Origin: Desulfobacteraceae bacterium
GTDB lineage: Bacteria; Desulfobacterota; Desulfobacteria; Desulfobacterales; Desulfosalsimonadaceae
Assembly (NCBI GenBank): GCA_011389605.1
Contig: JAABTZ010000071.1
Span: forward strand, 1-10,167
DNA length: 10,167 nucleotides
Reading direction: 5' to 3'
Positions 1 through 6,397 of the stretch are shown here, piece after piece (position 1 is the stretch's first letter; every line of letters begins with the position of its first letter). Position numbers and translations under genes: made by a program. A model generated the notes under the pieces. The model saw only the letters and a program-made list of their open reading frames with translations. It was not told the DNA's origin and did no database searches.

Positions 1-492
1 TCTGCGTTTTTCATGGCTTATATCAGTGATGGCCATAATACCAAAAAAATGATTTCTTATTTCAAGAGGTGTTGTTCTTACCAGCAGGTCCAGCGCCTCT
101 GAATTATTGCTCCTCAGTATACGGCACTCCTGCAGGCCGGCCTTGTTTCTAAGTGCCGGAAGCATGCTTTTTACAGCCCCGCACTGAGTGCAAAACTCTG
201 AACTGCCGCACCCGCTGGGATGGATAGCTGAATTGACGCATCCCAGTGCTTCCCCGGGCCGCATTCCATGTAAATTATCCGGATCATCCACCACCGAAAG
301 GCAGGAAAAGACTGAATTGAAAAACACGATCTGCCTGTTGTGATTTATGATCAGGACAATTTCGGATACCGATTCAAAAACCTGCTTCAAGGGACCGAAA
401 TATTTATCCAGCATCTGCTGCTGGCGATAAATTGTTTTTTGGTCGCTTCTTTGATCCGGAAACCTTTTGGTCTTAGAACTTGCGGCCTTCAT
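1..492 (-). CDS. PAS-domain sensor protein, N-terminal part (probable sensor kinase, runs off left edge)
   Basis: The first 164 residues are present and the frame is open to base 1. The ATG at 490-492 has an AGGG ribosome site at 500-503. Residues about 30-160 form a PAS fold (VFESVSEIVLIINHNRQIVFFN, then GIMAITDIS at the end of the domain). Inserted in it is a cysteine cluster: C85, C95, C101 and C104 in GC-x9-GCGSSEFCTQCGA, plus C123 in ECRI. From family knowledge, this variant occurs in PAS sensor histidine kinases of Desulfobacterota and relatives, where the cysteines may bind a metal or cluster or sense redox state; that role is inferred. No signal peptide or membrane segment is visible, so the part seen is cytoplasmic. 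The kinase or other output domain would lie beyond the window. The ATGA overlap with an upstream open fragment suggests it was once the second gene of an operon. Confidence 0.8.
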   Translation of the reverse strand, partial: MKAASSKTKRFPDQRSDQKTIYRQQQMLDKYFGPLKQVFESVSEIVLIINHNRQIVFFNSVFSCLSVVDDPDNLHGMRPGEALGCVNSAIHPSGCGSSEFCTQCGAVKSMLPALRNKAGLQECRILRSNNSEALDLLVRTTPLEIRNHFFGIMAITDISHEKRR

Positions 493-593
493 CTGTTTTC
501 CCTAAAATTTTGTGGGCTCACCGTCTTGATTTCATCATCCACAACAACAATGCTTTCGGTCCATGCCTGTACAATAAACAGTGGAAAGGGATA
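489..593 (-). pseudogene. Possible 3' remnant of a gene formerly upstream of the PAS gene
   Basis: Reading minus from about 593, one frame is open and ends at TGA 489-491, overlapping the PAS start as ATGA, the usual arrangement of translationally coupled genes. The end reads ESIVVVDDEIKTVSP and then a short tail ending ENR. IVVVDDE resembles the first strand of a receiver domain but the frame stops soon after, so this is not a usable response regulator. No start or ribosome site is seen. The similarity to the mobile-element relic begins at 594, so the likely explanation is an upstream partner gene cut by that insertion. It could equally be a chance open frame. Confidence 0.3.
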
Positions 594-693
594 ACATGTT
601 AATATGCTTCTGAATATTAATTGCAAAGTTGTCTGGCCATGAACTGAACTTATGAGATACTTGGCCATTTGTCAAGATTAAAGATTTGACCCC
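594..693 (-). pseudogene. Relic of the start of a second RAYT element
   Basis: Bases 594-693 align without gaps to 3430-3529, the leader and first codons of the intact transposase gene, with 81 of 100 bases identical by my count. The corresponding ATG is at 638-640 and still reads MARQL, but in-frame TAA codons follow (MARQLCN*YSEAY*H), so nothing is made. The homology stops at about 594, leaving only the transposase-start end of the element. The outer 27 bases are a terminal repeat (see 667-693). This is direct evidence that at least two copies of this element family were here. Confidence 0.75.
667..693 (+). repeat. 27-bp element-end repeat, copy 1 (relic)
   Basis: Starts ATTTGTCAAG and ends ATTTGACCCC. 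It matches 25 of 27 bases with the copy at 3503-3529, in the same orientation, and 25 of 27 with the inverted copy at 2468-2494. It contains a short inverted repeat, GTCAA (671-675) and TTGAC (686-690), around a 10-base loop. All differences among the three copies fall in the loop. Its last base is also the G of the permease TAG stop. Confidence 0.85.
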
Positions 694-2465
694 TAAAACG
701 GCCAGAATATCGGCACCAGAAAGGTTGCCCCCACAATCACCATCAGGTTGAGCGGGATGCCCAGTTTAAGGTAGTCGCTGAAGCGGTAGCCGCCGGGCCC
801 ATATACCATCAGGTTGGTCTGATAGCCTATGGGGGTGGCAAAGCAGGCGCTGGCGCCAAAGCAGACCGCGACGATAAACGGTTTGGGATCCACCCCCAGT
901 CCCAGAGCGGTGGAGATGGCTATGGGCAGCAGCAACACGGCGGTGGCATTGTTGCTCAACACCTGGGTGCTGATGCTGGTCAGAAGAATAAAACCGCCTA
1001 AAACCATTTGAGGCGAGAATCCTTTTAAGGCGCCCAGAAACAATTCAGCGTAATATTGGCTCGCGCCGGTCTGATCCATGGCTGTGCCCAGTGCAATAGT
1101 GCCGGCAATCAGCATCAGCACGTTGCTTTGCATAGCGCGATAAGCCTCCTTGAGAGGCAGGCAGCCGAGCAGCATCATCAGAAAGACCGCGGCCAGGACA
1201 CATACCATGATGTTGGCCAGACCGCTGGCGGCGGCTGCCACCATGGCAGCAAAGATCACCCCGGTCAGGGGAGCCTTGCGGGAGTGTACTATCTCCTGGT
1301 GCACATCTTCTACCACAATCCAGTCATTGCGTCCGCGATAACGGTCCACATGGTCAGCGCGGCACCAAACCAGCAGGATATCACCGAGTCTCAACCTAAT
1401 ATCGCGGATTTTCTTTTCAGTATAGTGCAGCCCGCTTCGCTCAACTGCCACAATGTGCAGGCCCTGATCGCGTACCAGATATGTTTCGTTCAAGGTTTGA
1501 CCGAGCAGGTCGGACTGAGGGGGTATGATCAGTTCAAGCATGACAGTTTCATTCGGACCGCTGAAACTGAGCCCTTCTTGCGAAAGCGGCAGGGCCACAT
1601 CCCTGCCTTCCAGAAGGTGGTTCAGATCATTGGGGGAACCTTTGACCAACAGCAGATCGTCGGGTGCAATGGTGACATGGTCGCGGCAGGGTTGGAAAAT
1701 ATGCGAATAGCGGATCAACTGTACGGCCTCAATGTCCGGGTATTTTTCCTTCAGCGCAAGGCATGAATCCTGGTCTACCAGATTGCTGCCGCGCGGCACT
1801 GTCAGTTCGGCCAGGTAACGGCGCTTGGGCTGGTTCTCCAGCTCGCAGGTTGGATTGACAAAATCGGGCATGACAAACCTTGCGCCGACCATGATGATCA
1901 CCAGGCCAATAATGGCAATGGGCAAGCCCGCCCCGGCAAGTTCGAACATGCCCAAAGGGCCATAGCCGTAATGGGCGGACAGATCGCTGACGATGATATT
2001 GGTGGAGGTGCCGATGAGCGTGCAGGTGCCGGCTAAAATTGATATATACGAAACAGGGAGCAGATACCTCGACGGACTAAAGCCCAGCCGACAGCCCATA
2101 CTCATGATAACGGGGATAAAGAGCACCACCACCGGCGTATTGTTGATAAACGCCGACGATACCGCCACAATTAACAAGACCACCAACATGGCCAGCCAGG
2201 AGCGGCCACGGGTCAGGTCCATCACCTGCTGGCCGATCAAACCGACAACGCCGGTGCGGATCATCGCCTGGCTGATCAGGAACATGGCGCCCACCGTGAT
2301 CACGGCCGGATTGGAAAACCCGGCCACGGCCTGTGTGGGTGTTAAAATGCCCGTGACCATAAGGGCCACCATAATACCGATGGCGGTCAGGTCAAGGGGG
2401 ATACGTTCGGTAATCAGCAAAACAAGCGTGATGACCAGAATGGTTGTAACTATGACGATTTCCAT
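693..2465 (-). CDS. SLC13/DASS-type anion permease with two central TrkA-C (RCK_C) domains
   Basis: 590 residues, the usual length for this bacterial class (ion-transporter superfamily). Two hydrophobic halves of about five to six membrane segments (about 1-200 and 400-590) flank two cytosolic TrkA-C regions (about 215-290 and 300-375; the first ends DDLLLVKGS, the second GDILLVW). Signature motifs are INNTPVV at 107-113 and GTSTN at 152-156 in the first half, and SNNATAV at 504-510 and TPIGYQTNLMVYG at 544-556 in the second; these match the substrate and Na+ sites of SLC13 carriers. Likely a sodium-coupled importer of sulfate, a dicarboxylate or another small anion; the substrate cannot be read from the sequence. 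No ribosome site precedes the ATG, which lies 6 bases after the transposase stop and in the same frame, so coupled re-initiation is plausible. G+C is clearly higher than the neighbours (37/60 at 841-900 and 36/60 at 1801-1860, against 23/60 at 3841-3900), suggesting transfer. Confidence 0.88.
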   Translation of the reverse strand: MEIVIVTTILVITLVLLITERIPLDLTAIGIMVALMVTGILTPTQAVAGFSNPAVITVGAMFLISQAMIRTGVVGLIGQQVMDLTRGRSWLAMLVVLLIVAVSSAFINNTPVVVLFIPVIMSMGCRLGFSPSRYLLPVSYISILAGTCTLIGTSTNIIVSDLSAHYGYGPLGMFELAGAGLPIAIIGLVIIMVGARFVMPDFVNPTCELENQPKRRYLAELTVPRGSNLVDQDSCLALKEKYPDIEAVQLIRYSHIFQPCRDHVTIAPDDLLLVKGSPNDLNHLLEGRDVALPLSQEGLSFSGPNETVMLELIIPPQSDLLGQTLNETYLVRDQGLHIVAVERSGLHYTEKKIRDIRLRLGDILLVWCRADHVDRYRGRNDWIVVEDVHQEIVHSRKAPLTGVIFAAMVAAAASGLANIMVCVLAAVFLMMLLGCLPLKEAYRAMQSNVLMLIAGTIALGTAMDQTGASQYYAELFLGALKGFSPQMVLGGFILLTSISTQVLSNNATAVLLLPIAISTALGLGVDPKPFIVAVCFGASACFATPIGYQTNLMVYGPGGYRFSDYLKLGIPLNLMVIVGATFLVPIFWPF

Positions 2466-2467
2466 AT

Positions 2468-2494
2468 GGGGTCAAATCTTTAGTTTTGACAAAT
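2468..2494 (-). repeat. 27-bp terminal inverted repeat, left end of RAYT element (copy 2)
   Basis: Starts GGGGTCAAATCTTTAG on the plus strand and is the reverse complement of 3503-3529 with 25 of 27 bases matching. The internal stem is GTCAA 2471-2475 with TTGAC 2486-2490. The transposase stop codon TGA (2472-2474) and its last codons lie inside the repeat. Its outer end is two bases from the permease ATG. Confidence 0.85.
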
Positions 2495-3476
2495 CATCCA
2501 CAAGCCTGTCAAATCGTTGTTTCAGGGCAGGATCCTTTTCCATTTTCAGTCTCAATCGTTTCCTTGAAATACTGACTGAACTGTAATCGATATTTCCAAG
2601 ATATCTGCCGATTTCAGGCTGCTTAATACTGCAAAACCGATAAAGGAGTTCCATCAGCATGGATCGCTCCGTTGAATTTTTACCCCGCCGACAGATCTCA
2701 TTCCGGTCATTTCCGGTTAATGTGCAGAAGGCGTCAATCAATTTTTCAGGGCTATACGACGAGCGGATCACTTTTAAATTTGGTTGCTCCCGGACTGAGG
2801 TCTGATCGATCAGGTATTTTTCTTTGATTTGGCTGATAAAGCCATAGGAACCGATAATCCCGTTTCCTTTTCCTATGTCAAGAGGACTTGACTCGACTTT
2901 GTTCAGACCTCGATAAACAAACTGCCGGTATGAGGCCCGCCCTTCTTTCGTGTCCCCTCCGAAATACTCAAGCACTGTCTGGTAATGGACAAAATCATCC
3001 CGCTTTTTTGTATTCGTATATCCGGGAAAACTGCTGCGAGAAAACCCATTTAAAATCTTGATTCGCTGATCTGTTTCCATCCCGGCATATGGTTTGACTC
3101 TCACCGGGTTGAGATGAATGTACCGGGACACTTCTTTTAAATAATTGTCTGCATCGACCAGGTAAGATTTGTAACGTCCCTGGTACAAATGACCAGAACG
3201 ATTGTGGCGGCGGTTGAAATATGATGTATAGGCGATATTGAAATGACGCATGAGGCTCGACAGATTCCCCTCCGGGGTCGTAACCAGAAGATGATAATGA
3301 TTGCTCATGCACACATAGCCCAGCAGGGAAACATTATAGACTTCAAGGGAATCCGACAATTTTTCAAGGAAAATAAGATAATCGTCATTGTCCTTGTAAA
3401 TATCCCGCCGCTCGTTTCCCCGGCCCGTGACATGATAATATGCGCCTGAATATTGAATGCGGAGTTGTCTGGCCAT
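2472..3476 (-). CDS. REP-associated tyrosine transposase (IS200/IS605-like Y1, TnpA-REP family)
   Basis: 334 residues. The N-terminal Y1 domain (about 1-180) starts MARQLRIQYSGAYYHVTGRG, typical of RAYT proteins. The HUH metal motif is H60-Y61-H62 in SNHYHLLV, and the likely nucleophile is Y119 in SRYIHLNPVR; Y112 is a second candidate. The C-terminal extension (about 230-330) resembles the helix-turn-helix DNA-binding region of DnaA (EICRRGKNSTERSMLMELLY, then SSVSISRKRLR), an arrangement known in the longer RAYTs. The frame and key residues are intact, so it may be active. No Shine-Dalgarno precedes the ATG, which fits low expression. The protein should cut and rejoin single-stranded DNA at hairpin ends such as those at 2468-2494 and 3503-3529. 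Confidence 0.9.
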   Translation of the reverse strand: MARQLRIQYSGAYYHVTGRGNERRDIYKDNDDYLIFLEKLSDSLEVYNVSLLGYVCMSNHYHLLVTTPEGNLSSLMRHFNIAYTSYFNRRHNRSGHLYQGRYKSYLVDADNYLKEVSRYIHLNPVRVKPYAGMETDQRIKILNGFSRSSFPGYTNTKKRDDFVHYQTVLEYFGGDTKEGRASYRQFVYRGLNKVESSPLDIGKGNGIIGSYGFISQIKEKYLIDQTSVREQPNLKVIRSSYSPEKLIDAFCTLTGNDRNEICRRGKNSTERSMLMELLYRFCSIKQPEIGRYLGNIDYSSVSISRKRLRLKMEKDPALKQRFDRLVDDLSKLKI

Positions 3477-3502
3477 GGAATAAATTTATGGGACATTCAG
3501 AC

Positions 3503-3529
3503 ATTTGTCAAGGCTAAAGATTTGACCCC
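3503..3529 (+). repeat. 27-bp terminal inverted repeat, right end of RAYT element (copy 3)
   Basis: Begins ATTTGTCAAGG and ends GATTTGACCCC, with stem GTCAA 3507-3511 and TTGAC 3522-3526. Read on the minus strand, it supplies the final GGG TCA AAT CTT TAG of the adjacent phosphohydrolase gene. Confidence 0.85.
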
Positions 3530-5487
3530 AATTTGCTGACTTTTCTTTTTTTCCTCGTTTTTCTTGTCACCAGGCGAAAAACGAAAAATACAAAAATTGC
3601 TGCAAGACCTACTGCCGCAGCTGCCATCCAGGTTACAAAGGTTGACGGGTAAAGAAGATTTACAGGGTTTAAACTGGCCTTTACGGTAATCCGGCCTTCC
3701 GGCCTGCGGTATTGATCAGGAATGTCAGCAAGGCCGTCTCCTGTCTGATCCTTGAAACTTGAAATGTACTCCATTACAGCAACCCATTCTTTGAGTTCCT
3801 GGATGCCCTGCCTGGAAGGGTCGGCATCGACACGGAAATCAACAAGGGAATCAATTGGGTTGCCGTTGCGATCCTTGGGAACTATTTCAAGTATATTATA
3901 CGTAAAACTGCCGATAACCTTAAGAAAGGTGGCCTCGTAAATATTAGCTGCAATGCGGTATAGCTGCTTATTGGAGCGTGAATAATCAAGAGGTTCGTAG
4001 CTTCCGTCCTGAGCCTGGATTTCAATGTCTGTCACCCGGTCAAAAAGCATGCGGTATGGGTTGTAGGTAAATCTTACACCTGAGAGTTGGAGAAAATAGG
4101 CGCTGCCGCGAAGAGGGTAAACAGAGGTTACCACCTCAAGGGCACGTTTTATCTCATAGCCGTGTATGTAGCAGGTAACCAGGGGATAACCAGGAGTTTT
4201 ATCCTCATCCATGCCTATTCCAAGAGGCAGGGTGCGGAATAGGTCGGCAACTGCGAGTCTGCCTGTTTTGCCCTTTAAAATGCCTGCACGGATAACGCCG
4301 TTTGCCTTTATAGCCATTTGAATGCGGGCTTGGGGATCCTGAGGATCATGGTCATGTTTTTGCGCATACCAGCGCACAGCATCGGCCAGAAGGTTTCCCG
4401 CCGTAGATTCCTTTTCGCCTATTGTCAGATCAAAATCAGTTGAACCGATAATCTTCCAGTATGACAATCCATGTTGTTTTAAAATATGTTCGTCTATCTT
4501 TTCGATATAATCATTGATCCGGGATTGAATTAAGGGATTTGCCGCAATACTGTCATCAATTTCAACTAGATTATATTTTTTGACAACCGCTTTGCCATTT
4601 TCGAAAATAACATCAAGAACACCCACCGCTTGACCGTATTTGCCTGCCTGCACAATTATGGTGTCATTTACAACAATGGGCTCAGGGGTAAGGCTGTGGG
4701 AGTGGCCGGAGATAATAATATCGATTCCGTCAACTTTCTCTGCCATTGTCTTGTCCTCGGAGCTGGTACCGATGTCCAGGCCGGCATGGGACAGGCAGAC
4801 AACAATGTCAACTCTTTCCTGCTCCCGTAGGATTTCAACCATGTCACGGGATGCCTCAATTGGATCGCGAAAAGTCACAGGGGATGCAAAAGGTGCATCA
4901 CCTGCTGCGATTTTGCCAATAATCCCGTAAAAACCTATCCGGACCCCTTGTTTTTCAGCAACTGCGTAGGGTCTTACAAGTCCCTGGTCAAAGACTTGCT
5001 CAAGGGTGTCGTCTTTACTGCTTGTACCGGAGAAAACCGCGCTTGAAAAAACCATTTCCGGAAGCCGATTTTTCAGATGTGCAGTTGTGATTGTCGAGGC
5101 AAGGCCATCAGGGAACATGTCAAACTCGTGATTGCCAAGGGTTACATAGTCGTAGTCCATCTCATGCATAAGGCAAAGCTCAAAGGACTCCTCCCGGGCA
5201 AGCATATGAAAAAGCGTTCCCATTGTAAAATCACCGGAGTCAACTGTAAACACGGGATTTATACGCTTTTCCCTCTCGTTGGCAAGCACGGTGGCAATGC
5301 GCGCAACGCCGCCTTTGGTATCATCTACAGATGTTTGCCCGGCAACAAAGTCCAGTTCCGGAGCAAAGGGCATGAGATGGGAATGAAAATCATTGGTGTG
5401 AAGAAATGTTATGGTCCGGGGGGAGGCAGACAGGGCCGCCGGGGTAAAAAACAGGCATAACACAAAGCATATTGCAAAACGGCGCAT
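3514..5487 (-). CDS. Membrane-anchored 5'-nucleotidase / UshA-family metallophosphohydrolase
   Basis: 657 residues, about 100 longer than E. coli UshA. A signal peptide occupies about 1-21 (hydrophobic core, then SASP). The calcineurin-like metallophosphatase domain spans about 25-300, with D33 and H35 (HTNDFHSH), D86 (VDSGD), N119-H120 (GNHEFD), H234 (LSHAG) and H262/H264 (SGHSHS) forming the two-metal site. The C-terminal nucleotidase domain spans about 345-560, with KANGVIRAG near 395-402 at the substrate-loop position, although the usual NGGxIR is altered. One membrane helix at about 615-638 precedes a basic tail (RKTRKKRKV), so it is probably anchored in the inner membrane facing the periplasm. 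Expected role: hydrolysis of nucleotides or related phosphoesters for salvage. A GGGA ribosome site at 5495-5498 lies 7 bases before ATG. The last codons and the TAG stop come from the inserted element, so the native tail has been altered slightly. Confidence 0.9.
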   Translation of the reverse strand: MRRFAICFVLCLFFTPAALSASPRTITFLHTNDFHSHLMPFAPELDFVAGQTSVDDTKGGVARIATVLANEREKRINPVFTVDSGDFTMGTLFHMLAREESFELCLMHEMDYDYVTLGNHEFDMFPDGLASTITTAHLKNRLPEMVFSSAVFSGTSSKDDTLEQVFDQGLVRPYAVAEKQGVRIGFYGIIGKIAAGDAPFASPVTFRDPIEASRDMVEILREQERVDIVVCLSHAGLDIGTSSEDKTMAEKVDGIDIIISGHSHSLTPEPIVVNDTIIVQAGKYGQAVGVLDVIFENGKAVVKKYNLVEIDDSIAANPLIQSRINDYIEKIDEHILKQHGLSYWKIIGSTDFDLTIGEKESTAGNLLADAVRWYAQKHDHDPQDPQARIQMAIKANGVIRAGILKGKTGRLAVADLFRTLPLGIGMDEDKTPGYPLVTCYIHGYEIKRALEVVTSVYPLRGSAYFLQLSGVRFTYNPYRMLFDRVTDIEIQAQDGSYEPLDYSRSNKQLYRIAANIYEATFLKVIGSFTYNILEIVPKDRNGNPIDSLVDFRVDADPSRQGIQELKEWVAVMEYISSFKDQTGDGLADIPDQYRRPEGRITVKASLNPVNLLYPSTFVTWMAAAAVGLAAIFVFFVFRLVTRKTRKKRKVSKLGSNL

Positions 5488-5525
5488 AATATTTTCCCAG
5501 CACTGAGCGCTTCAAATTTTTAAAT

Positions 5526-5545
5526 ATGATGGTTTCGTAAAAAGT
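5526..5545 (+). repeat. Possible dispersed intergenic repeat (GATGGTTTCGTAAAAAGT)
   Basis: The gap between the phosphohydrolase and L,D-transpeptidase genes holds a string that I recall as a frequent intergenic repeat in Desulfobacterota genomes. Only one copy is present in this window, so the claim rests on memory and not on repetition seen here. Confidence 0.25.
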
Positions 5546-5579
5546 AGCTTTTGAAGGGCAGAACACCTCCCGATGACTG

Positions 5580-6062
5580 TCATGGTCTTATTTCTATGGG
5601 CGTTCCCTCGTCAACTCTTTGCCATACTATATCCATATCCCTGTTTAAAAGGGCAATACATCCATCTGTCCAGTTGGACTTCTGTGTAAGCCATGACAGC
5701 CAGTCAAAGCCGTTTCTTTGACCGTGTATCATAATATTGCCGCCGGGGTTAACACCCAGGTGCCTGGCACGCCTTTTGTCCTTCTCGTTTGGGTATGAAA
5801 TTCGAATGGCTTTGTAAAATGCGCTGTCTTCTTTTTTATAATCAAGCACATAAAACCCTTCTGGCGTTTTTTCATCACCTTGCCTTGATTTGTGCCCCCT
5901 GGGGCTGGTGCCGAAAACTGCGTGGAATTCAGACAATATTTCACCGTTTTTAAGAAGATAGAGTTTTGACTCGGACTTAACCACAAGCACAAAATCTGCC
6001 TTTTCAATACAGAATGCATTGATTGGCACAATTAAAAGAAAAATAAAAATCAATAATCTCAT
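5580..6062 (-). CDS. L,D-transpeptidase (YkuD-fold) family secreted protein
   Basis: 160 residues. A signal sequence occupies about 1-18 (MRLLIFIFLLIVPINAFC). The rest is a single YkuD domain: FVLVVKSESKLYLLKNGE opens the fold, TPEGFYVLD is the conserved mid-domain strand, H113-G114 (MIHGQ) and C135 (TDGCIALLN) are the catalytic His and Cys positions of the HG-x(n)-GCI motif, and D144 follows. The usual SHGCIR is TDGCIA here. Members form or edit peptidoglycan cross-links or attach proteins to the wall from the periplasm; small single-domain forms like this one are often annotated only as murein L,D-transpeptidase family. No clear Shine-Dalgarno is seen. It is transcribed towards the phosphohydrolase 92 bases downstream, possibly in one unit. 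A 6-bp hairpin lies in its leader. Confidence 0.82.
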   Translation of the reverse strand: MRLLIFIFLLIVPINAFCIEKADFVLVVKSESKLYLLKNGEILSEFHAVFGTSPRGHKSRQGDEKTPEGFYVLDYKKEDSAFYKAIRISYPNEKDKRRARHLGVNPGGNIMIHGQRNGFDWLSWLTQKSNWTDGCIALLNRDMDIVWQRVDEGTPIEIRP

Positions 6063-6085
6063 CTGATAATTTCACACATAGTCAG

Positions 6086-6101
6086 GCATCCAAAAGGATG
6101 C
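6086..6101 (-). other. Small perfect hairpin in transpeptidase leader
   Basis: GCATCC, four-base loop, GGATGC lies 24 bases upstream of the transpeptidase ATG. It has no T-run, so it is not a terminator. It might affect translation initiation or be incidental. Confidence 0.3.
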
Positions 6102-6381
6102 TCTCGGAGATAACAACAACTTTTTCCGATTCTAACAGATAAATATTGAAAATGATCTGCAGATATTGGACTTTTTCGGTGCCATCAGTTATTTTTATAA
6201 CAAACTTTTTCAAAGACTGTTAAATTATTTTTATTTATTAGCTTGCATTATTTCCAAAAGATGATAAAGTACGTTTAATCTTTAAAGACTTGAACTTAAT
6301 TGACAGGTCGGTTTCATTGAGGGAAGAATCCGTTTTTATAAATGGCTGCCTCCAGATTGAAACCTTGAGAACTATGTAAGA

Positions 6382-6388
6382 AAGGAGG
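6382..6388 (+). promoter_or_regulatory. Strong ribosome binding site of the cold-shock gene
   Basis: A full AAGGAGG consensus 9 bases before ATG fixes the start at 6398 and implies high translation. It is the strongest ribosome site in the window. Confidence 0.85.
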
Positions 6389-6397
6389 AACAGCACC

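Larger units (their letters stand above)
2468..3529 (-). mobile_element. Complete RAYT (REP-associated tyrosine transposase) element with flush inverted ends
   Basis: A unit of about 1.06 kb running from GGGG at 2468 to CCCC at 3529 holds a single transposase gene and 27-bp inverted ends, each able to form a 5-bp hairpin with a 10-base loop. Hairpin ends suit a single-strand HUH transposase. Such elements normally lack true inverted repeats, so the symmetrical ends are closer to paired REP/BIME sequences. No target duplication is obvious. The right end sits inside the 3' end of the phosphohydrolase gene, and the left end abuts the permease start. Confidence 0.75.
6063..6397. promoter_or_regulatory. 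Divergent AT-rich intergenic region (promoters for both sides expected)
   Basis: This 335-base gap separates the minus-strand transpeptidase gene from the plus-strand cold-shock gene, so it must hold promoters for both. On the minus strand a TAGAAT near 6135 resembles a -10 box but no matching -35 is evident. On the plus strand TTGGAC near 6167 and TTGACA at 6300-6305 resemble -35 boxes without well-spaced -10 partners. No ORF, RNA gene or riboswitch could be recognised. A long untranslated leader for the cold-shock gene is possible, as in many csp genes. Confidence 0.4.

Noticed and set aside
340..594. 84-codon plus-strand open frame
   Set aside because: Antisense to the PAS gene, whose minus-strand translation carries a recognisable PAS fold and cysteine cluster.
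1056..1766. 236-codon open frame on the plus strand
   Set aside because: It lies wholly antisense to the permease, whose translation shows clear family motifs. The antisense product has no recognisable domain; long antisense frames are common in G+C-rich genes.
1993..2586. 197-codon plus-strand open frame
   Set aside because: Antisense to the permease start and the transposase end, low-complexity Thr/Ile-rich translation, no ribosome site.
594..3529. Composite transposon with direct repeats carrying permease and transposase
   Set aside because: The outer copies are in direct orientation and one is a decayed relic. No target-site duplication was found and RAYTs are not known to form composites, so it is kept only as a question under the permease finding.
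5077..5460. 127-codon plus-strand open frame
   Set aside because: Antisense to the metal-binding half of the 5'-nucleotidase gene, no motif.
6300..6342. TTGACA with TATAAA as a cold-shock gene promoter
   Set aside because: The boxes are about 31 bases apart, too far for a sigma-70 promoter.
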